From: Mesorhizobium sp. WSM4904
GTDB lineage: Bacteria > Pseudomonadota > Alphaproteobacteria > Rhizobiales > Rhizobiaceae
Direction: 5' to 3'
Assembly (NCBI RefSeq): GCF_029674545.1
Contig: NZ_CP121354.1
Coordinates: forward strand, 4,845,001 to 4,909,000
Length of the DNA stretch: 64,000 nt
The notes below the pieces were generated by a model. It was not told the origin of the DNA. It ran no database searches and saw only the letters and a program-made list of their open reading frames with translations. A program made the position numbers and the translations under genes. Shown one piece after another: positions 8,429 through 16,931 of this stretch (positions within the stretch are counted from its first letter, which is position 1; every line of letters starts with the position of its first letter).

Positions 8429-9214
8429 TCAGGCTGACGAGGAAGCGCGACCGGCAAGGTCGAAGACGGTGAGCTCGCGATCCTCGGTCGGGTGCTGCAG
8501 ATGCAGCACGTCGATGCCGAACACCTCGCGGATGAGCGGCTGCGCCAGCGCCTGGCGCGGCGGCGCCAGCGCGTGCAGCCGGGCGTTGCTCATCACCGCG
8601 ACACGGGTGGCGAAGGGCGCCACCAGAGCGAGATCATGCAGCACGGCGACGACGGTCATGCCGAAGCCGGCCACCAGGTCGAGCAGCTCGCCGCGGGCGC
8701 GCGGATCGAGGTGGTTGGTCGGCTCGTCGAGGAACAGGATTTTCGGCTCCTGCGCGATAGCGCGGGCGAGCTGCGCGCGCTGGCGTTCGCCGCCGGACAG
8801 CGAGCCGATGGTGCGCGCGAGCAGCGGCAAGAGCCCGGTCCGCCGCAGCGCTTCGACGACGATGTCGCGGTCGTCGCGCCGGCGCCTCAGGCCGGCGTGC
8901 GGGACGCGGCCAAGCTCGACATAGTCGATGACGGCAAGTCGCGGATCCGGCTGGTCCGTCTGGCCGACGACGGCGATGCTGAGGGCGCGCTCGGCCGCTG
9001 CGATCCTGTCCAGCCGGCGTCCGGCCAGCCGTACCTCGCCGCGGCTCGGCGACAGAGCGCCGCACAGCATGCGCAGCAGCGTCGTCTTGCCGGCGCCGTT
9101 GGGGCCGACGATGGCCAGCCGCTCGCCCGCCGCCAGCGACAGGCTGACATTGTCGACCAGCGCGCGGCCGTTGGCCGTCGCGCCGAGGCCATGGGCTTCG
9201 AGGACCGGCGGCAT
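8429..9214 (-). CDS. BtuD/FecE-like ABC transporter ATP-binding protein
   Basis: Walker A 'GPNGAGKTT' near residue 36, signature 'LSGGERQRAQLARAIAQEP', Walker B 'ILFLDEPTNHLD' and switch histidine in 'AVLHDLAL' are all intact in this 261-residue ATPase. It energises the importer with the permease and binding protein encoded 3' of it. I place the start at the ATG 9214 because it overlaps the stop of a small upstream ORF as TGATG; a GTG one codon earlier (9217) is possible. It is the first large gene of the riboswitch-controlled operon. Confidence 0.87.
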   Translation of the reverse strand: MPPVLEAHGLGATANGRALVDNVSLSLAAGERLAIVGPNGAGKTTLLRMLCGALSPSRGEVRLAGRRLDRIAAAERALSIAVVGQTDQPDPRLAVIDYVELGRVPHAGLRRRRDDRDIVVEALRRTGLLPLLARTIGSLSGGERQRAQLARAIAQEPKILFLDEPTNHLDPRARGELLDLVAGFGMTVVAVLHDLALVAPFATRVAVMSNARLHALAPPRQALAQPLIREVFGIDVLHLQHPTEDRELTVFDLAGRASSSA

Positions 9215-9306
9215 CACGAGCCAAGCCCCGCCAGGTTGCCCGGATGGTATTTCCCGGCCGCATATCCGATGGCTTGATGGATATGATCGATGGAGCCGTC
9301 CAGCAT
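9214..9306 (-). CDS. 30-residue ORF coupled to the ATPase gene (leader peptide candidate)
   Basis: Between the riboswitch and the ATPase gene there is an ATG (9306) preceded by GGAG at a spacing of about nine bases. It opens 30 codons beginning MLDGSIDHIH and ending in TGA at 9214, one base overlapping the ATPase ATG. The coupling and ribosome site suggest it is translated. It has no recognisable domain; it contains three His and a Gly-rich tail. It may be a short regulatory leader used for coupling or a very small membrane-independent protein. Chance is possible at this length. Confidence 0.4.
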   Translation of the reverse strand: MLDGSIDHIHQAIGYAAGKYHPGNLAGLGS

Positions 9307-9411
9307 TCCGTCACTCTCCAAAAATGGCGACGGAAGGATGCTGGACGAGCCGGCCGACAAGACCGGTGCCCGCGTCTCCTCCCGGCACACCCCGTCCGGT
9401 CAACTCGTGTC

Positions 9412-9605
9412 GATGGCAGGTCTCCTGGCTCGCGGGTCGTTGCGCCATCCGCCTTCCCAGCCTTGCCGGCCAGTGGCGTTCGGATGGAGCTCGCCGCTCA
9501 CAGTTGCGGGGGCAGCCACGGCCTCGACCCGAAGCAGGTCTCACCGTGTTCCCTTTTCACCCCTCGCCTTGCGGCTCGGGGACCATGACGCCACCATCGT
9601 AGGTT
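9412..9605 (-). promoter_or_regulatory. Cobalamin (AdoCbl) riboswitch
   Basis: Read on the minus strand, the conserved blocks occur in the right order: GGGAACACGGTG (9542-9553), then the B12 box region GCTGCCCCCGCAACTGT (9500-9516), then GCCACTGGCCGGCAAGGCTG, then GAGCCAGGAGACCTGCC (9415-9431). This is the class I cobalamin aptamer. Bound B12 normally shuts off the downstream operon, here the ABC importer genes reading leftwards. About 100 bases between aptamer and the 30-codon ORF hold the expression platform, with an inverted repeat around 9290-9320. Confidence 0.93.
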
Positions 9606-9809
9606 GTCCGCGCGCGAGTCGCAACGGGCCGCCGCGCATCCCCTCACTACAGCTGCCATTTTGTTCTCCCTTCGTTATGTAATAACGTTACGCACTAGAG
9701 AATGCCGCCTTCGTTTGTCAACATCGTTTCGACTTCGCTCACCGCGCAATTTCGATCAAACTGGCTGTCGGCGCGGTGGCTAGTGTCACCCCGCCAAATG
9801 CGAGGAGCC

Positions 9810-10643
9810 ATGAACCCGACCGAGAAAGCGCTGTGGTTTGTCGAAAGCCGTCTGCCCGATGCGATTTCGCTCGACGATGTCGCGGCAAGCAGCGGCGTGT
9901 CGCGCTTCCATGTGACGCGCGCCTTCGGCGCCGCGACCGGACGGTCGGTGATGGGCTACGTGCGGGCGCGCCGGCTCAGCGAAGCGGCGCGCAAGCTTGC
10001 GGGCGGCGCGCCCGACATCCTGTCGGTCGCGCTCGATGCCGGCTACAACTCGCATGAGGCTTTCACGCGGGCTTTCCGCGAGCAGTTCGGCACCACGCCG
10101 GAACTGGTGCGCGCGCAGGGCTCGACCCAAAATCTCGACCTCGTGGAGCCTATCCTGATGGACAGTTCATTTCTCGCCGCACTCGAACCGCCGCGCTTCG
10201 AGACCAGCCGGCCCTTCCTCATCGCCGGTCTCGGCGAGCGCTACAGCTGCGAGAGCAGCGCCGGCATCCCGATGCTGTGGCAGCGCTTCGGCCCCTATAT
10301 CGGCCACATTCCCGGCGAGGTCGGCGACGTCGCCTACGGCGTCTGCGTCAATGGCGACGATGCCGGCAATTTCGACTACATCGCCGGTGTCGAGGTGAGC
10401 GATTTCTCCGACCTGCCCAAGGAGTTCTTCCGGGTGCGGGTGCCGGCGCAGAAATACGCGGTGTTCACGCATCGCGAGCACATCTCGACCATCCGCCGCA
10501 CCGTCAACACGATCTGGAACAAATGGCTGCCGGCCTCGGGACACGAGATCGCCGACGCCCCGGAATTCGAGCGCTACGGGCCGGAATTCGATGCACGCAG
10601 CGGCAATGGCGGGCTGGAAATCTGGGTGCCCGTGAAGGGCTGA
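9810..10643 (+). CDS. AraC-family regulator with GyrI-like effector domain
   Basis: 277 residues. The first ~105 are the double helix-turn-helix of the AraC/XylS family ('ISLDDVAASSGVSRFHVTRA' then 'SVALDAGYNSHEAFTRAFRE'). The rest is an AraC-effector-binding/GyrI-like domain ('FETSRPFLIAGLGERY', 'KYAVFTHREH', 'GGLEIWVPVK'), as in Rob- and SoxS-like drug-responsive activators. The N-terminal DNA-binding position is typical of this subgroup. ATG 9810 has GAGGAG immediately upstream, an unusually tight spacing; ATG 9798 lacks any site. It is divergent from the riboswitch operon. The 9606-9809 stretch between them should hold both promoters but shows no clear motif. Confidence 0.85.
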   Translation: MNPTEKALWFVESRLPDAISLDDVAASSGVSRFHVTRAFGAATGRSVMGYVRARRLSEAARKLAGGAPDILSVALDAGYNSHEAFTRAFREQFGTTPELVRAQGSTQNLDLVEPILMDSSFLAALEPPRFETSRPFLIAGLGERYSCESSAGIPMLWQRFGPYIGHIPGEVGDVAYGVCVNGDDAGNFDYIAGVEVSDFSDLPKEFFRVRVPAQKYAVFTHREHISTIRRTVNTIWNKWLPASGHEIADAPEFERYGPEFDARSGNGGLEIWVPVKG

Positions 10644-10650
10644 GGCGCCT

Positions 10651-10802
10651 TCCCTTCTCCCCTTGCGGGAGAAGGTGGATTGGCGCGCAGCGCCAAGACG
10701 GATGAGGGGTGTTCCAGCGGAGTGAGACGCCGGCGTTCCCTGGAACACCCCTCATCCGACCGAGCTTCGCTCGGCCACCTTCTCCCACAAGGGGAGAAGG
10801 AA
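10651..10802. repeat. Dispersed palindromic repeat R2, copy 1
   Basis: About 150 bp bounded by CCTTCTCCCCTTG and its inverse CAAGGGGAGAAGG, with an inner inverted pair GATGAGGGGTGTTCCA / TGGAACACCCCTCATC. A second copy at 30154-30308 has the inner half in the opposite orientation. Between convergent genes; may act as a terminator for both. Confidence 0.85.
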
Positions 10803-10806
10803 GAGG

Positions 10807-11742
10807 CTACAGCTCCAGATTCCAGGTCTGGCCGACCAGATCCTTGCCGAAGGAATGGTGGCGTTCTTCCTCGACCAGCTTGAAGCCCGCCGCCTGGTAG
10901 ATGCGGCGAGCCGAGCCCAGTATGTCGTTGGTCCACAACGTCAGCGTCTTGTAGCCCTTGGCGCGCGCGAAGGCGATGCACTCGTCGACCAGCCGCCGGC
11001 CGATGCCCAAGCCGCGCGCCGAGGGCTCGACATAGAGCAGCCTGAGCTTCGCCACCTTGGGCGATTTGCGGACAACGAAGACCGAGCCGACCACCTCGCC
11101 TTCGCGTTCGGCGATCCAGCTGCGCTCCCATTGCGGGACGAAATTCTTGACGAACTCGCCGAGGATCTCGGCGACCAGCGCTTCGTAGGTCTCGTCCCAG
11201 CCATATTCCTGCGCGTAGAGCAGGCCCTGGCGGTGCGTGACCCAACCGATGTCGCCGACCTGCAGCGGCCGCAAGATATAGGGCACCTTGGGTTCGGGTT
11301 TGTCGCCGAGCAGGTCCTGCACGGTCCGCATCGCCTTGACCAGGCGCTCCTGGTCGGCCGGCGCCAGACGATCGAGCAGCGCGCGTACCTGATTGTGCGA
11401 ATCCTGGTTGAGCGGCGCGAAGGCTTCCCTGCCTGCCTTGGTCAGCGCGATCGGCGAGCGCCGCGCATCGGCCTCCGAAGCGGCGCGCTCGACCAGGCCG
11501 CGCTCCTCGAACTTCTTCAGCAGCCGGCTGACATAGCCTGGGTCGAGGCCAAGGTCGCGCACCAGATCGCTGGCGACGAGGCCGTCGCGGTGGGCAAGCT
11601 CGTAAAGCACCCGCGCCTCGGTCAGCGAAAAGCTGCTCTTCAGCCAGCCCTCGTCGAGCACGCCGATCTGCCGGGTATAGAAGCGGTTGAAGGCTCGCAC
11701 CGCATCGATGCGTTCCTTGCCAGGATGGTCGTGGATGGTCAT
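10807..11742 (-). CDS. MarR-type HTH / GNAT acetyltransferase fusion
   Basis: 311 residues. Residues about 5-145 are a winged-helix MarR domain ('DLGLDPGYVSRLLKKFEERG', then the wing 'EADARRSPIALTKAGR'). Residues about 155-311 are a GNAT acetyltransferase with the acetyl-CoA loop 'ARGLGIGRRLVDECI' and 'IYQAAGFKLVEEE'. The fused protein is a common bifunctional regulator; the acetyl acceptor is unknown. ATG 11742 follows AGGAGG with seven-base spacing; an ATG ten codons earlier lacks a site. A perfect palindrome about 40 bp upstream is a probable self-operator. Confidence 0.88.
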   Translation of the reverse strand: MTIHDHPGKERIDAVRAFNRFYTRQIGVLDEGWLKSSFSLTEARVLYELAHRDGLVASDLVRDLGLDPGYVSRLLKKFEERGLVERAASEADARRSPIALTKAGREAFAPLNQDSHNQVRALLDRLAPADQERLVKAMRTVQDLLGDKPEPKVPYILRPLQVGDIGWVTHRQGLLYAQEYGWDETYEALVAEILGEFVKNFVPQWERSWIAEREGEVVGSVFVVRKSPKVAKLRLLYVEPSARGLGIGRRLVDECIAFARAKGYKTLTLWTNDILGSARRIYQAAGFKLVEEERHHSFGKDLVGQTWNLEL

Positions 11743-11780
11743 AGGAGTTCCTCCTGTCGCGGACAGGATCAATCATTTAG

Positions 11781-11793
11781 TTGACTGAGTCAA
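11781..11793. promoter_or_regulatory. Probable MarR operator
   Basis: TTGACTGAGTCAA is a perfect 13-bp palindrome about 40 bp upstream of the MarR-GNAT start, with AT-rich flanks that extend the symmetry imperfectly. Size and place suit a MarR dimer site for self-regulation. No binding data. Confidence 0.6.
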
Positions 11794-11822
11794 TAAATAG
11801 GCGAGCGGGACATTACACAACT

Positions 11823-12036
11823 TCGTCATTCCAGGGCGGAGCAAGGAGCGAAGCGACGCGCGCAGACCCTGGAATCCATGCCGTGACTTTAGAGCCTCAC
11901 AACGGTGCAGACCTTGGGGCTGGAGCACCAGCGTAGGCTGTCCTTCGTTTGCATCGCATCATCCTACGGCGAACGTAACGGCATGATCCTAGGGTCTGCG
12001 CGACGCTTCGCGTCGCTCCGCCCTAGGATGACGACG
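11823..12036. repeat. Dispersed repeat R3, copy A (uninterrupted)
   Basis: Two hairpin arms in inverted order: the left arm runs from GTCATTCCAGGGCGGAGC to CCCTGGAATCCATGCCGT, the right from ACGGCATGATCCTAGGGTC to CCTAGGATGACGACG. A central segment of about 100 bp joins them. Copies B (31839), C (49866) and D (53252) share this plan but are each split by an insertion sequence. This copy fills most of the 330-bp gap between convergent genes. Confidence 0.8.
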
Positions 12037-12073
12037 TCGCGGATGCCGGCGCCAAATTGGCCCGGGCACACTC

Positions 12074-13210
12074 TCACCCCATCGGCAGCGCCGGCCAGAA
12101 TTCGACGATGCGCCCGCCGGAAAACACCGCAAGCGAGCCGAAATGCTGCAGCACGGCCTCGCTCTGCGTCGGCCTCAGAAAAGCATAGTCCCCCGGCTTC
12201 ACGTCCGATCCGGCCGGCAACCCCATGAACTGCTGGTTGGACGACAACCCTATCAACCCGCTCGGCTTCATGCCTTCGGGAAACAGCGGTTCGGCCATCC
12301 ACTTGCCGCCATAGAGATAGCACCCCTTGCGCGGGAAGAGGCCGAGCGCCTGCAACGTTTTGGACAGCGCCGCCGGGCCGGGCAGCACCGGGTCGAGCGC
12401 CTTCAGGATCGGCGTCGCGATCAGGGCCGCAGGCTGGAAGCCGTCGAGGCCGGGCGTGTCGAAGTCGCTGGGCAGCACGAAGGCCGAGCCGATCGAGACT
12501 TCATTGGCGACGCCGCCGCCATGCAGCAGCGCCGTCTTCGAGCCGCCGATGTTGAGGATGCGGCGCTGGTCCGGATCGAGGGCCGCAACGAAATCGGCGG
12601 CCTTGGCCGACGCCTGCTTCAGAGCCTTGGCCGCGCCGCCGAACAAGCCGGGAATTTCCGGCGCATGCGCCTCATAGGCCATGATGCCTTCGCAGCGCAG
12701 GCCTTTCGGAATCGAGAGCGCCCCGATCTCGGCCGGGCTGGAGAACCCGCCGCGATGCAGGCCGACATCGACCTCGAAGGCGAAACGCAGCTCCGTGTCT
12801 AGCGCGCTTGCCAGCGCGCCGTATTCGGCCAGCCGCTCCGGCGTGTCGATCAGCCAGCAAACGCGCGACCGCCAGCCGGCGCCGCCCCTGGTGAGCGCGG
12901 CCCTGGCCGCGCCGGCCGGCATCGGCTTGCCGTAGAGCAGGTCGCCCTCCGGGAAAGCGTCGAGCACGGCCTGCGTCACCGGCGGATGGAAGGTCATGAA
13001 CCGGTTGGTTTCAAGCGCTCTCGCGATATAGGAAAGCAGCGGCAGGCAGGGCAGCGACTTGTCGACGAGACGCACGTCGAGGCCAGGCGCCAGCCTCTGC
13101 TTCACCAGCGCGATGTTGGCGTCCAGCCTGTCGCGATCGAGCACCAGACAGGGCCGAAAGATCTCGGCCACCTTCAGCGCCTTCGACAGTTCGGCGAAAT
13201 ATTCGCTCAT
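12074..13210 (-). CDS. D-threonine-aldolase/alanine-racemase-like PLP enzyme
   Basis: 378 residues with a fold-III PLP barrel: 'RPCLVLDRDRLDANI' at the N-terminus and a candidate PLP lysine in 'VRLVDKSLPC'. The barrel end has 'ILNIGGSKTAL'. This pattern is that of COG3616 amino-acid aldolase/deaminase proteins, which act on D-amino acids or hydroxy-amino acids. The start at 13210 overlaps the flavoenzyme stop as ATGA, which fixes it. It is the last gene of a three-gene operon with an MFS carrier and an aldonolactone-oxidase-like enzyme. The true substrate is unknown. Confidence 0.78.
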   Translation of the reverse strand: MSEYFAELSKALKVAEIFRPCLVLDRDRLDANIALVKQRLAPGLDVRLVDKSLPCLPLLSYIARALETNRFMTFHPPVTQAVLDAFPEGDLLYGKPMPAGAARAALTRGGAGWRSRVCWLIDTPERLAEYGALASALDTELRFAFEVDVGLHRGGFSSPAEIGALSIPKGLRCEGIMAYEAHAPEIPGLFGGAAKALKQASAKAADFVAALDPDQRRILNIGGSKTALLHGGGVANEVSIGSAFVLPSDFDTPGLDGFQPAALIATPILKALDPVLPGPAALSKTLQALGLFPRKGCYLYGGKWMAEPLFPEGMKPSGLIGLSSNQQFMGLPAGSDVKPGDYAFLRPTQSEAVLQHFGSLAVFSGGRIVEFWPALPMG

Positions 13211-14487
13211 CGATCGATGCCGAACAGGCCGGCCATATAGGGCGACACGAAACGGTTCTGAGGGTCGATGTCGCGGCGCACCGCCATCGCATCGTCCCAA
13301 CGCGGATAGAGTTTCTTGAAATCCGCCGCCTTCAGGCCGTGCATCTTCCCCCAATGCGGCCGGCCGCCATATCTGCGGAAGATCGGCTCGGCGGCGCGCA
13401 TGAAAGGCAGCGGGTCGTTCGCCGCATCGTGGTGGATGGCGATCGAGCAGGTCAGCCTCTTGTAAAAGGGCGAGAGCCAGAATTCGTCCGGCGCCACCGA
13501 ACGCACCTCCATCGGGAAGTAGACTTCCGGAAAATGCTTTTCCGTCAGCGCGATGATCTCGGCCAGCGCCTTCGGGCCTTCCTCGTAAGGCAGGTGATAT
13601 TCCATCTCATTGAACCTGGTCCGACGGTCGCTGACATAGACGTTGAGCCAGTCCTGCACATAGTCCTCGGACGGCACCTTTCTCACCGCGCCCTTGATCA
13701 GCGCGCGGCGCAGCGCCGGCAGCCAGCGCAAAACGGTGCGCAGCTTACGCAACGTCGCCAGCCCCTCCTCGTCGTCCTCGGTCGGCCGCGGCGTCGGCTG
13801 CGCGTCGCTCAGATCGCTGGCGATGAACTGCGCGTAGCCGGAGAACGGGATGTAGTAGAACTCGGCCGAACGATGCGCGGCCATCATCGTCTCGAAATCG
13901 CGCAGCATGTCGCCGATCGGCATCACCCATTTGCGGCGGCGCAGCCGGTAGCTCGCGATGTTGTTCATCGTCACTTCGGTGAGCACGCCGAACGCACCCA
14001 GCGCGACGCCGGTGGCGTGGATCATGTCCTGGTCGCCCGCCCGGCTGAACTCGCGCAGCTTGCCTTGCCCGTCGACCAACTGCACCGTTTCGAGCTGCGT
14101 GTGATAGGCGCCCAGCGTCGGACCGGAGCCATGCGTGGCGGTGCCCAGCGCGCCGCCGATCGCCTGGCGGTCGATGTCGCCCATATTGGGCAGGCCCTGG
14201 CCGATGTCTTGCAGGATGCGCATCAAGGCGCCGAGGCGCGTGCCCGCCCTCACCCGCGCCCGGTTGGCGCCGGGGTCGTGCGAGACGAGCCCCTCGATTT
14301 TCTCCAGCGAGACGATGGTGCCATTCGACTGCACCAGCGGCGTGAAGGAATGGCCGGCGCCGGCGACGCGCAGGGGGCCTGGCGCCGAGCGCACCAGCTC
14401 GGCCAGCTCGCCAGCGTCGGCGGGCGCGGCGATCAGCTTGGGCGCCGCCGTTACAAAGCCCGACCAGTTGCTCCAGGCGCTTACCAT
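13207..14487 (-). CDS. FAD-linked oxidase of the D-arabinono-1,4-lactone oxidase (VAO) family
   Basis: 426 residues. The FAD-binding PCMH domain has 'VAGAGHSFTPL' with the histidine that is covalently flavinylated in aldonolactone oxidases, then 'MGDIDRQAIGGALGTATHGSG'-type residues near position 115-135. The ALO C-terminal domain ends with 'RPHWGKMHGL', the HWGK active-site motif, followed by 'DPQNRFVSPY'. It probably oxidises a sugar lactone or a polyol-like alcohol with oxygen. GGGAGGTGACG just before ATG 14487 is a strong ribosome site. It lies 13 bases after the MFS gene and overlaps the PLP enzyme gene. Confidence 0.85.
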   Translation of the reverse strand: MVSAWSNWSGFVTAAPKLIAAPADAGELAELVRSAPGPLRVAGAGHSFTPLVQSNGTIVSLEKIEGLVSHDPGANRARVRAGTRLGALMRILQDIGQGLPNMGDIDRQAIGGALGTATHGSGPTLGAYHTQLETVQLVDGQGKLREFSRAGDQDMIHATGVALGAFGVLTEVTMNNIASYRLRRRKWVMPIGDMLRDFETMMAAHRSAEFYYIPFSGYAQFIASDLSDAQPTPRPTEDDEEGLATLRKLRTVLRWLPALRRALIKGAVRKVPSEDYVQDWLNVYVSDRRTRFNEMEYHLPYEEGPKALAEIIALTEKHFPEVYFPMEVRSVAPDEFWLSPFYKRLTCSIAIHHDAANDPLPFMRAAEPIFRRYGGRPHWGKMHGLKAADFKKLYPRWDDAMAVRRDIDPQNRFVSPYMAGLFGIDR

Positions 14488-14500
14488 CGTCACCTCCCGC

Positions 14501-15685
14501 TCAGGCTGGAACGCGCCGCCGCGCCACCAGCACAAAGACGCCGAGCAGCGCGACGCTGGCCAGCGCGCTTGCCGCGGCGAATTCCGGCACCGGCCGAAAA
14601 TTCTCGCCGTCGATCAGCAGCGACGCGGCGATCGGGCCGATGGCGAGGCCGAAGAGCTGCGCGGCCGGCACCAGGAGCACCGCCGTTCGCGTCTCGTCGG
14701 CGGTGATCGCCATGCGGATCTGATAGGGCACGATGAAGAGCAGGATGAAGCCCATCGCCAGCACGACAGCCCAGAAGACGGAGAGCGCCGGTCCCGACGC
14801 GAGCAGCGCCGAGCTGATCGCAGCGACAGCGCCGATGCCGGCGATGGCGAAGCGGTAGTCGATACGCGCTTCGAACACGGTCGCGGTCATGGCGCCCACC
14901 ACCTGCGCGGCGAGGCTTGCCGAAACCATCAGGCCGACGGTGCGGCCGTCGATGCCGAACTCGGCGCCGAGCGGCTCGAGGAAGGCCCAGACGGCGCCGA
15001 AGAACATGAAGTAGCAGAAGATCGACAGCAGCGCGGCGATGGCCGGCACGGTGAGCACGTTGGAGAGATGCTCTTCCTTCGGCAGATCGGCATAATCGTC
15101 CGGCACGATCCAAGCGGCGACGAGCGACAGCAGGCAGACGATGCCGAGCGCGATAAACCCGCCGGCGGAGCCGGCCGCAGGCACCGCATAAAGCGCGAGC
15201 AGCAGCGCCAGCGCGCATTGCGCCAAGGTCTGCAGCGTGACGAAATAGCCGCCGATACGCTCGGCCCGGCGCGAGCGGGCGATCAGCTCGGTGGCGACGG
15301 CGACCAGGCCGCCCTCGGCAAGGCCTGCGAGCGTGCGCGCGCCGATCAGCGCATTGGGACTTCCTGCATAAGCCGTCCAGAAATTGGCGAGCGCCAGCAG
15401 GATCAGGAGCAGAGCGCTCTTCCAGCGCATGTTGCGAGCCGGCAAGAGCATCGCCACGATCGCCGATCCGATGGCGATCGCGACCATCTCGGCGGTGGCG
15501 ACCAGTGCCAGTTCGTCGCCGGTGACATGGCCTTCCTCGTAGAGCGCGCCGAGCAACACCGGCTGGAGCCCCAGGATGAGCACGCCGACCGAGCCGATCC
15601 ACAATGCCGAGGCGAGTTGCAGGCCGGTCGGATTGCCAACCAGCCAGTCGCCGTTTTCGGCTTGCGCGACATCGGTGACGGTCAC
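14501..15685 (-). CDS. MFS transporter
   Basis: 394 residues and about twelve hydrophobic segments. It has the MFS loop feature 'GARTLAGLAEGG' and a helix pair pattern typical of the arabinose-efflux type. First gene of the operon that continues with the ALO-like oxidase and the PLP enzyme, so it likely imports their substrate or exports a product. Its start faces a TetR gene, with two palindromic operators between them. I cannot name the substrate. Confidence 0.8.
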   Translation of the reverse strand: MTVTDVAQAENGDWLVGNPTGLQLASALWIGSVGVLILGLQPVLLGALYEEGHVTGDELALVATAEMVAIAIGSAIVAMLLPARNMRWKSALLLILLALANFWTAYAGSPNALIGARTLAGLAEGGLVAVATELIARSRRAERIGGYFVTLQTLAQCALALLLALYAVPAAGSAGGFIALGIVCLLSLVAAWIVPDDYADLPKEEHLSNVLTVPAIAALLSIFCYFMFFGAVWAFLEPLGAEFGIDGRTVGLMVSASLAAQVVGAMTATVFEARIDYRFAIAGIGAVAAISSALLASGPALSVFWAVVLAMGFILLFIVPYQIRMAITADETRTAVLLVPAAQLFGLAIGPIAASLLIDGENFRPVPEFAAASALASVALLGVFVLVARRRVPA

Positions 15686-15716
15686 GAAGCGCCTCCCTTG
15701 CAGCCCGCGTTAAAAG

Positions 15717-15761
15717 CTGACAAGTTGTCAGCATTTCACGAAACTGATACTTGATCAGTTT
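15717..15761. promoter_or_regulatory. Two TetR-type operators in a divergent promoter region
   Basis: Operator 1 is CTGACAAGTTGTCAG (15717-15731), perfect around one central base. Operator 2 is AAACTGAT, five bases, ATCAGTTT (15741-15761). They lie between the MFS operon and tetR, about 24-30 bp centre to centre, and could let one repressor control both directions. Confidence 0.65.
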
Positions 15762-15804
15762 CCTGTCAACCGAGAATTCACAGCTCTCGCGAGAGATTTG
15801 GTGG

Positions 15805-16431
15805 ATGAGAGAAGCAAAGCGAAAGGCGACGGAACCCAGGCGTAGGCCGAAGCAGGAGCGCAGCCGCGAGCGCATCGATGCGATCCTCGCCACGACCATG
15901 CGGCTGATCGGCGAGAAAGGCATCGACGCGGTGACGATGAAGGAAGTCGGCGCGCTGGCCGGCGGACCGATCGCCACGGTCTATCATTACTTCCCGAGCA
16001 AGTCGGCGATCGTAGCCATGCTCTACGAGCGCTTCTCGGAGGAGAGCCGCGCGCGGCTCTGCGAGATCATCGCCCATGTGCGGCACCGCGACGACGTGAT
16101 GCCGGCTGCGGACCGGCTGCTCGACGACTATCACGGCCGCGTCGCCGGAGATCCGGCGATCCAGGACCTGCAGAACGCGATCCAGGCCGACAAGGCGCTC
16201 AAGAATCTCGACATCGCCGAAACGAGGCGACAGGCGGAGATGTTCTGCGATCATGTCGGCCCGCTGATCGAACCGGAGCGGCGCGAGGCTTTCGCACGCA
16301 TAGTCTTCCTCATCTTCCAGCTCGCCGGCGGCGTCGTGCGGCTGGCGCTGACCCAGGACGAAGACGAGGGACAGCGCACGATCGAGGACTACCGCTCGAT
16401 CATCCATGCGCAGCTAAGGTTGTTTTTGTAG
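15805..16431 (+). CDS. TetR-family repressor
   Basis: 208 residues. The HTH lies at about 20-65: 'AVTMKEVGALAGGPIATVYH' followed by 'YFPSKSAIVAMLYERF', the classical TetR end of the DNA-binding domain. The C-terminal ligand domain resembles the type with a dimerising tail but has no recognised ligand. ATG 15805 gives a basic N-terminus common in this family; an in-frame start at 15751 would run into operator 2. It is divergent from the MFS-oxidase-PLP operon and very likely represses it and itself. Confidence 0.86.
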   Translation: MREAKRKATEPRRRPKQERSRERIDAILATTMRLIGEKGIDAVTMKEVGALAGGPIATVYHYFPSKSAIVAMLYERFSEESRARLCEIIAHVRHRDDVMPAADRLLDDYHGRVAGDPAIQDLQNAIQADKALKNLDIAETRRQAEMFCDHVGPLIEPERREAFARIVFLIFQLAGGVVRLALTQDEDEGQRTIEDYRSIIHAQLRLFL

Positions 16432-16458
16432 GACAGTTCGCAGCCCACCAACGCCGGC

Positions 16459-16622
16459 GCTCACCCCCCTCTGGCCTGCCGGCCATCTCCCCCTTCAAGG
16501 GGGGAGATTGGCAGCTTCGGCGCCTCGCTCATTCTGCAACGTTGGGGATTGGCGAAAGCCGGCGCGATAGCTGATCTCCCCCCTTGAGGGGGAGATGGCC
16601 GGCAGGCCAGAGAGGGGTGCTG
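16459..16622. repeat. Dispersed palindromic repeat R1, copy 1
   Basis: Inverted arms CCTCTGGCCTGCCGGCCATC and its complement near 16590-16612, each next to CCCCCTTCAAGGGGGGAGAT-type stems. Other copies at 19337, 22612 and 41283. Lies between tetR and the LysR remnant. Confidence 0.85.
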
Positions 16623-16646
16623 TCCCTCCAGCGTCAATAGGATCGC

Positions 16647-16931
16647 TCACGCCTCCAGCTTCGGCCCCAGGATCTCCACCAGCCAGTCCACGAACACCCT
16701 CACCCGCGGCGAGAGCTGCCGGCTGCGCGGATAGAGCACCGAGATCGGCGTCGGCGTCGGCGGGAAATCGGGAAGCACCTCGACCAGCCGGCCGGCCTCG
16801 ATATCCTCGGCGTAGCGGAGTTTTGGCGCCTGGAACAGGCCTAAGCCCAGCCGCACCAGCGCAGCGCTGCTGTCGGAGGACAATCGCTGGGTCAACGCCC
16901 AGCGCATCGAGGTGTCCGGCGGCATGAACAT
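16647..16931 (-). pseudogene. Remnant of a LysR-family regulator (C-terminal end only)
   Basis: Ninety-four codons encode the end of a LysR substrate-binding domain: 'AALVRLGLGLFQAPKLRYAE', 'GRLVEVLPDF' and the usual finish 'PRVRVFVDWLVEILGPKL'. The HTH and two thirds of the effector domain are missing; the sequence upstream on this strand (16932-17085) does not encode them in any frame. It is therefore a truncated gene. The 5' break lies close to the groESL promoter, and an R1 repeat lies at the 3' side. Confidence 0.8.

Noticed and set aside
9311..9544. 77-codon frame on the minus strand
   Set aside because: It lies within the cobalamin riboswitch and has no ribosome site; the RNA structure explains the sequence.
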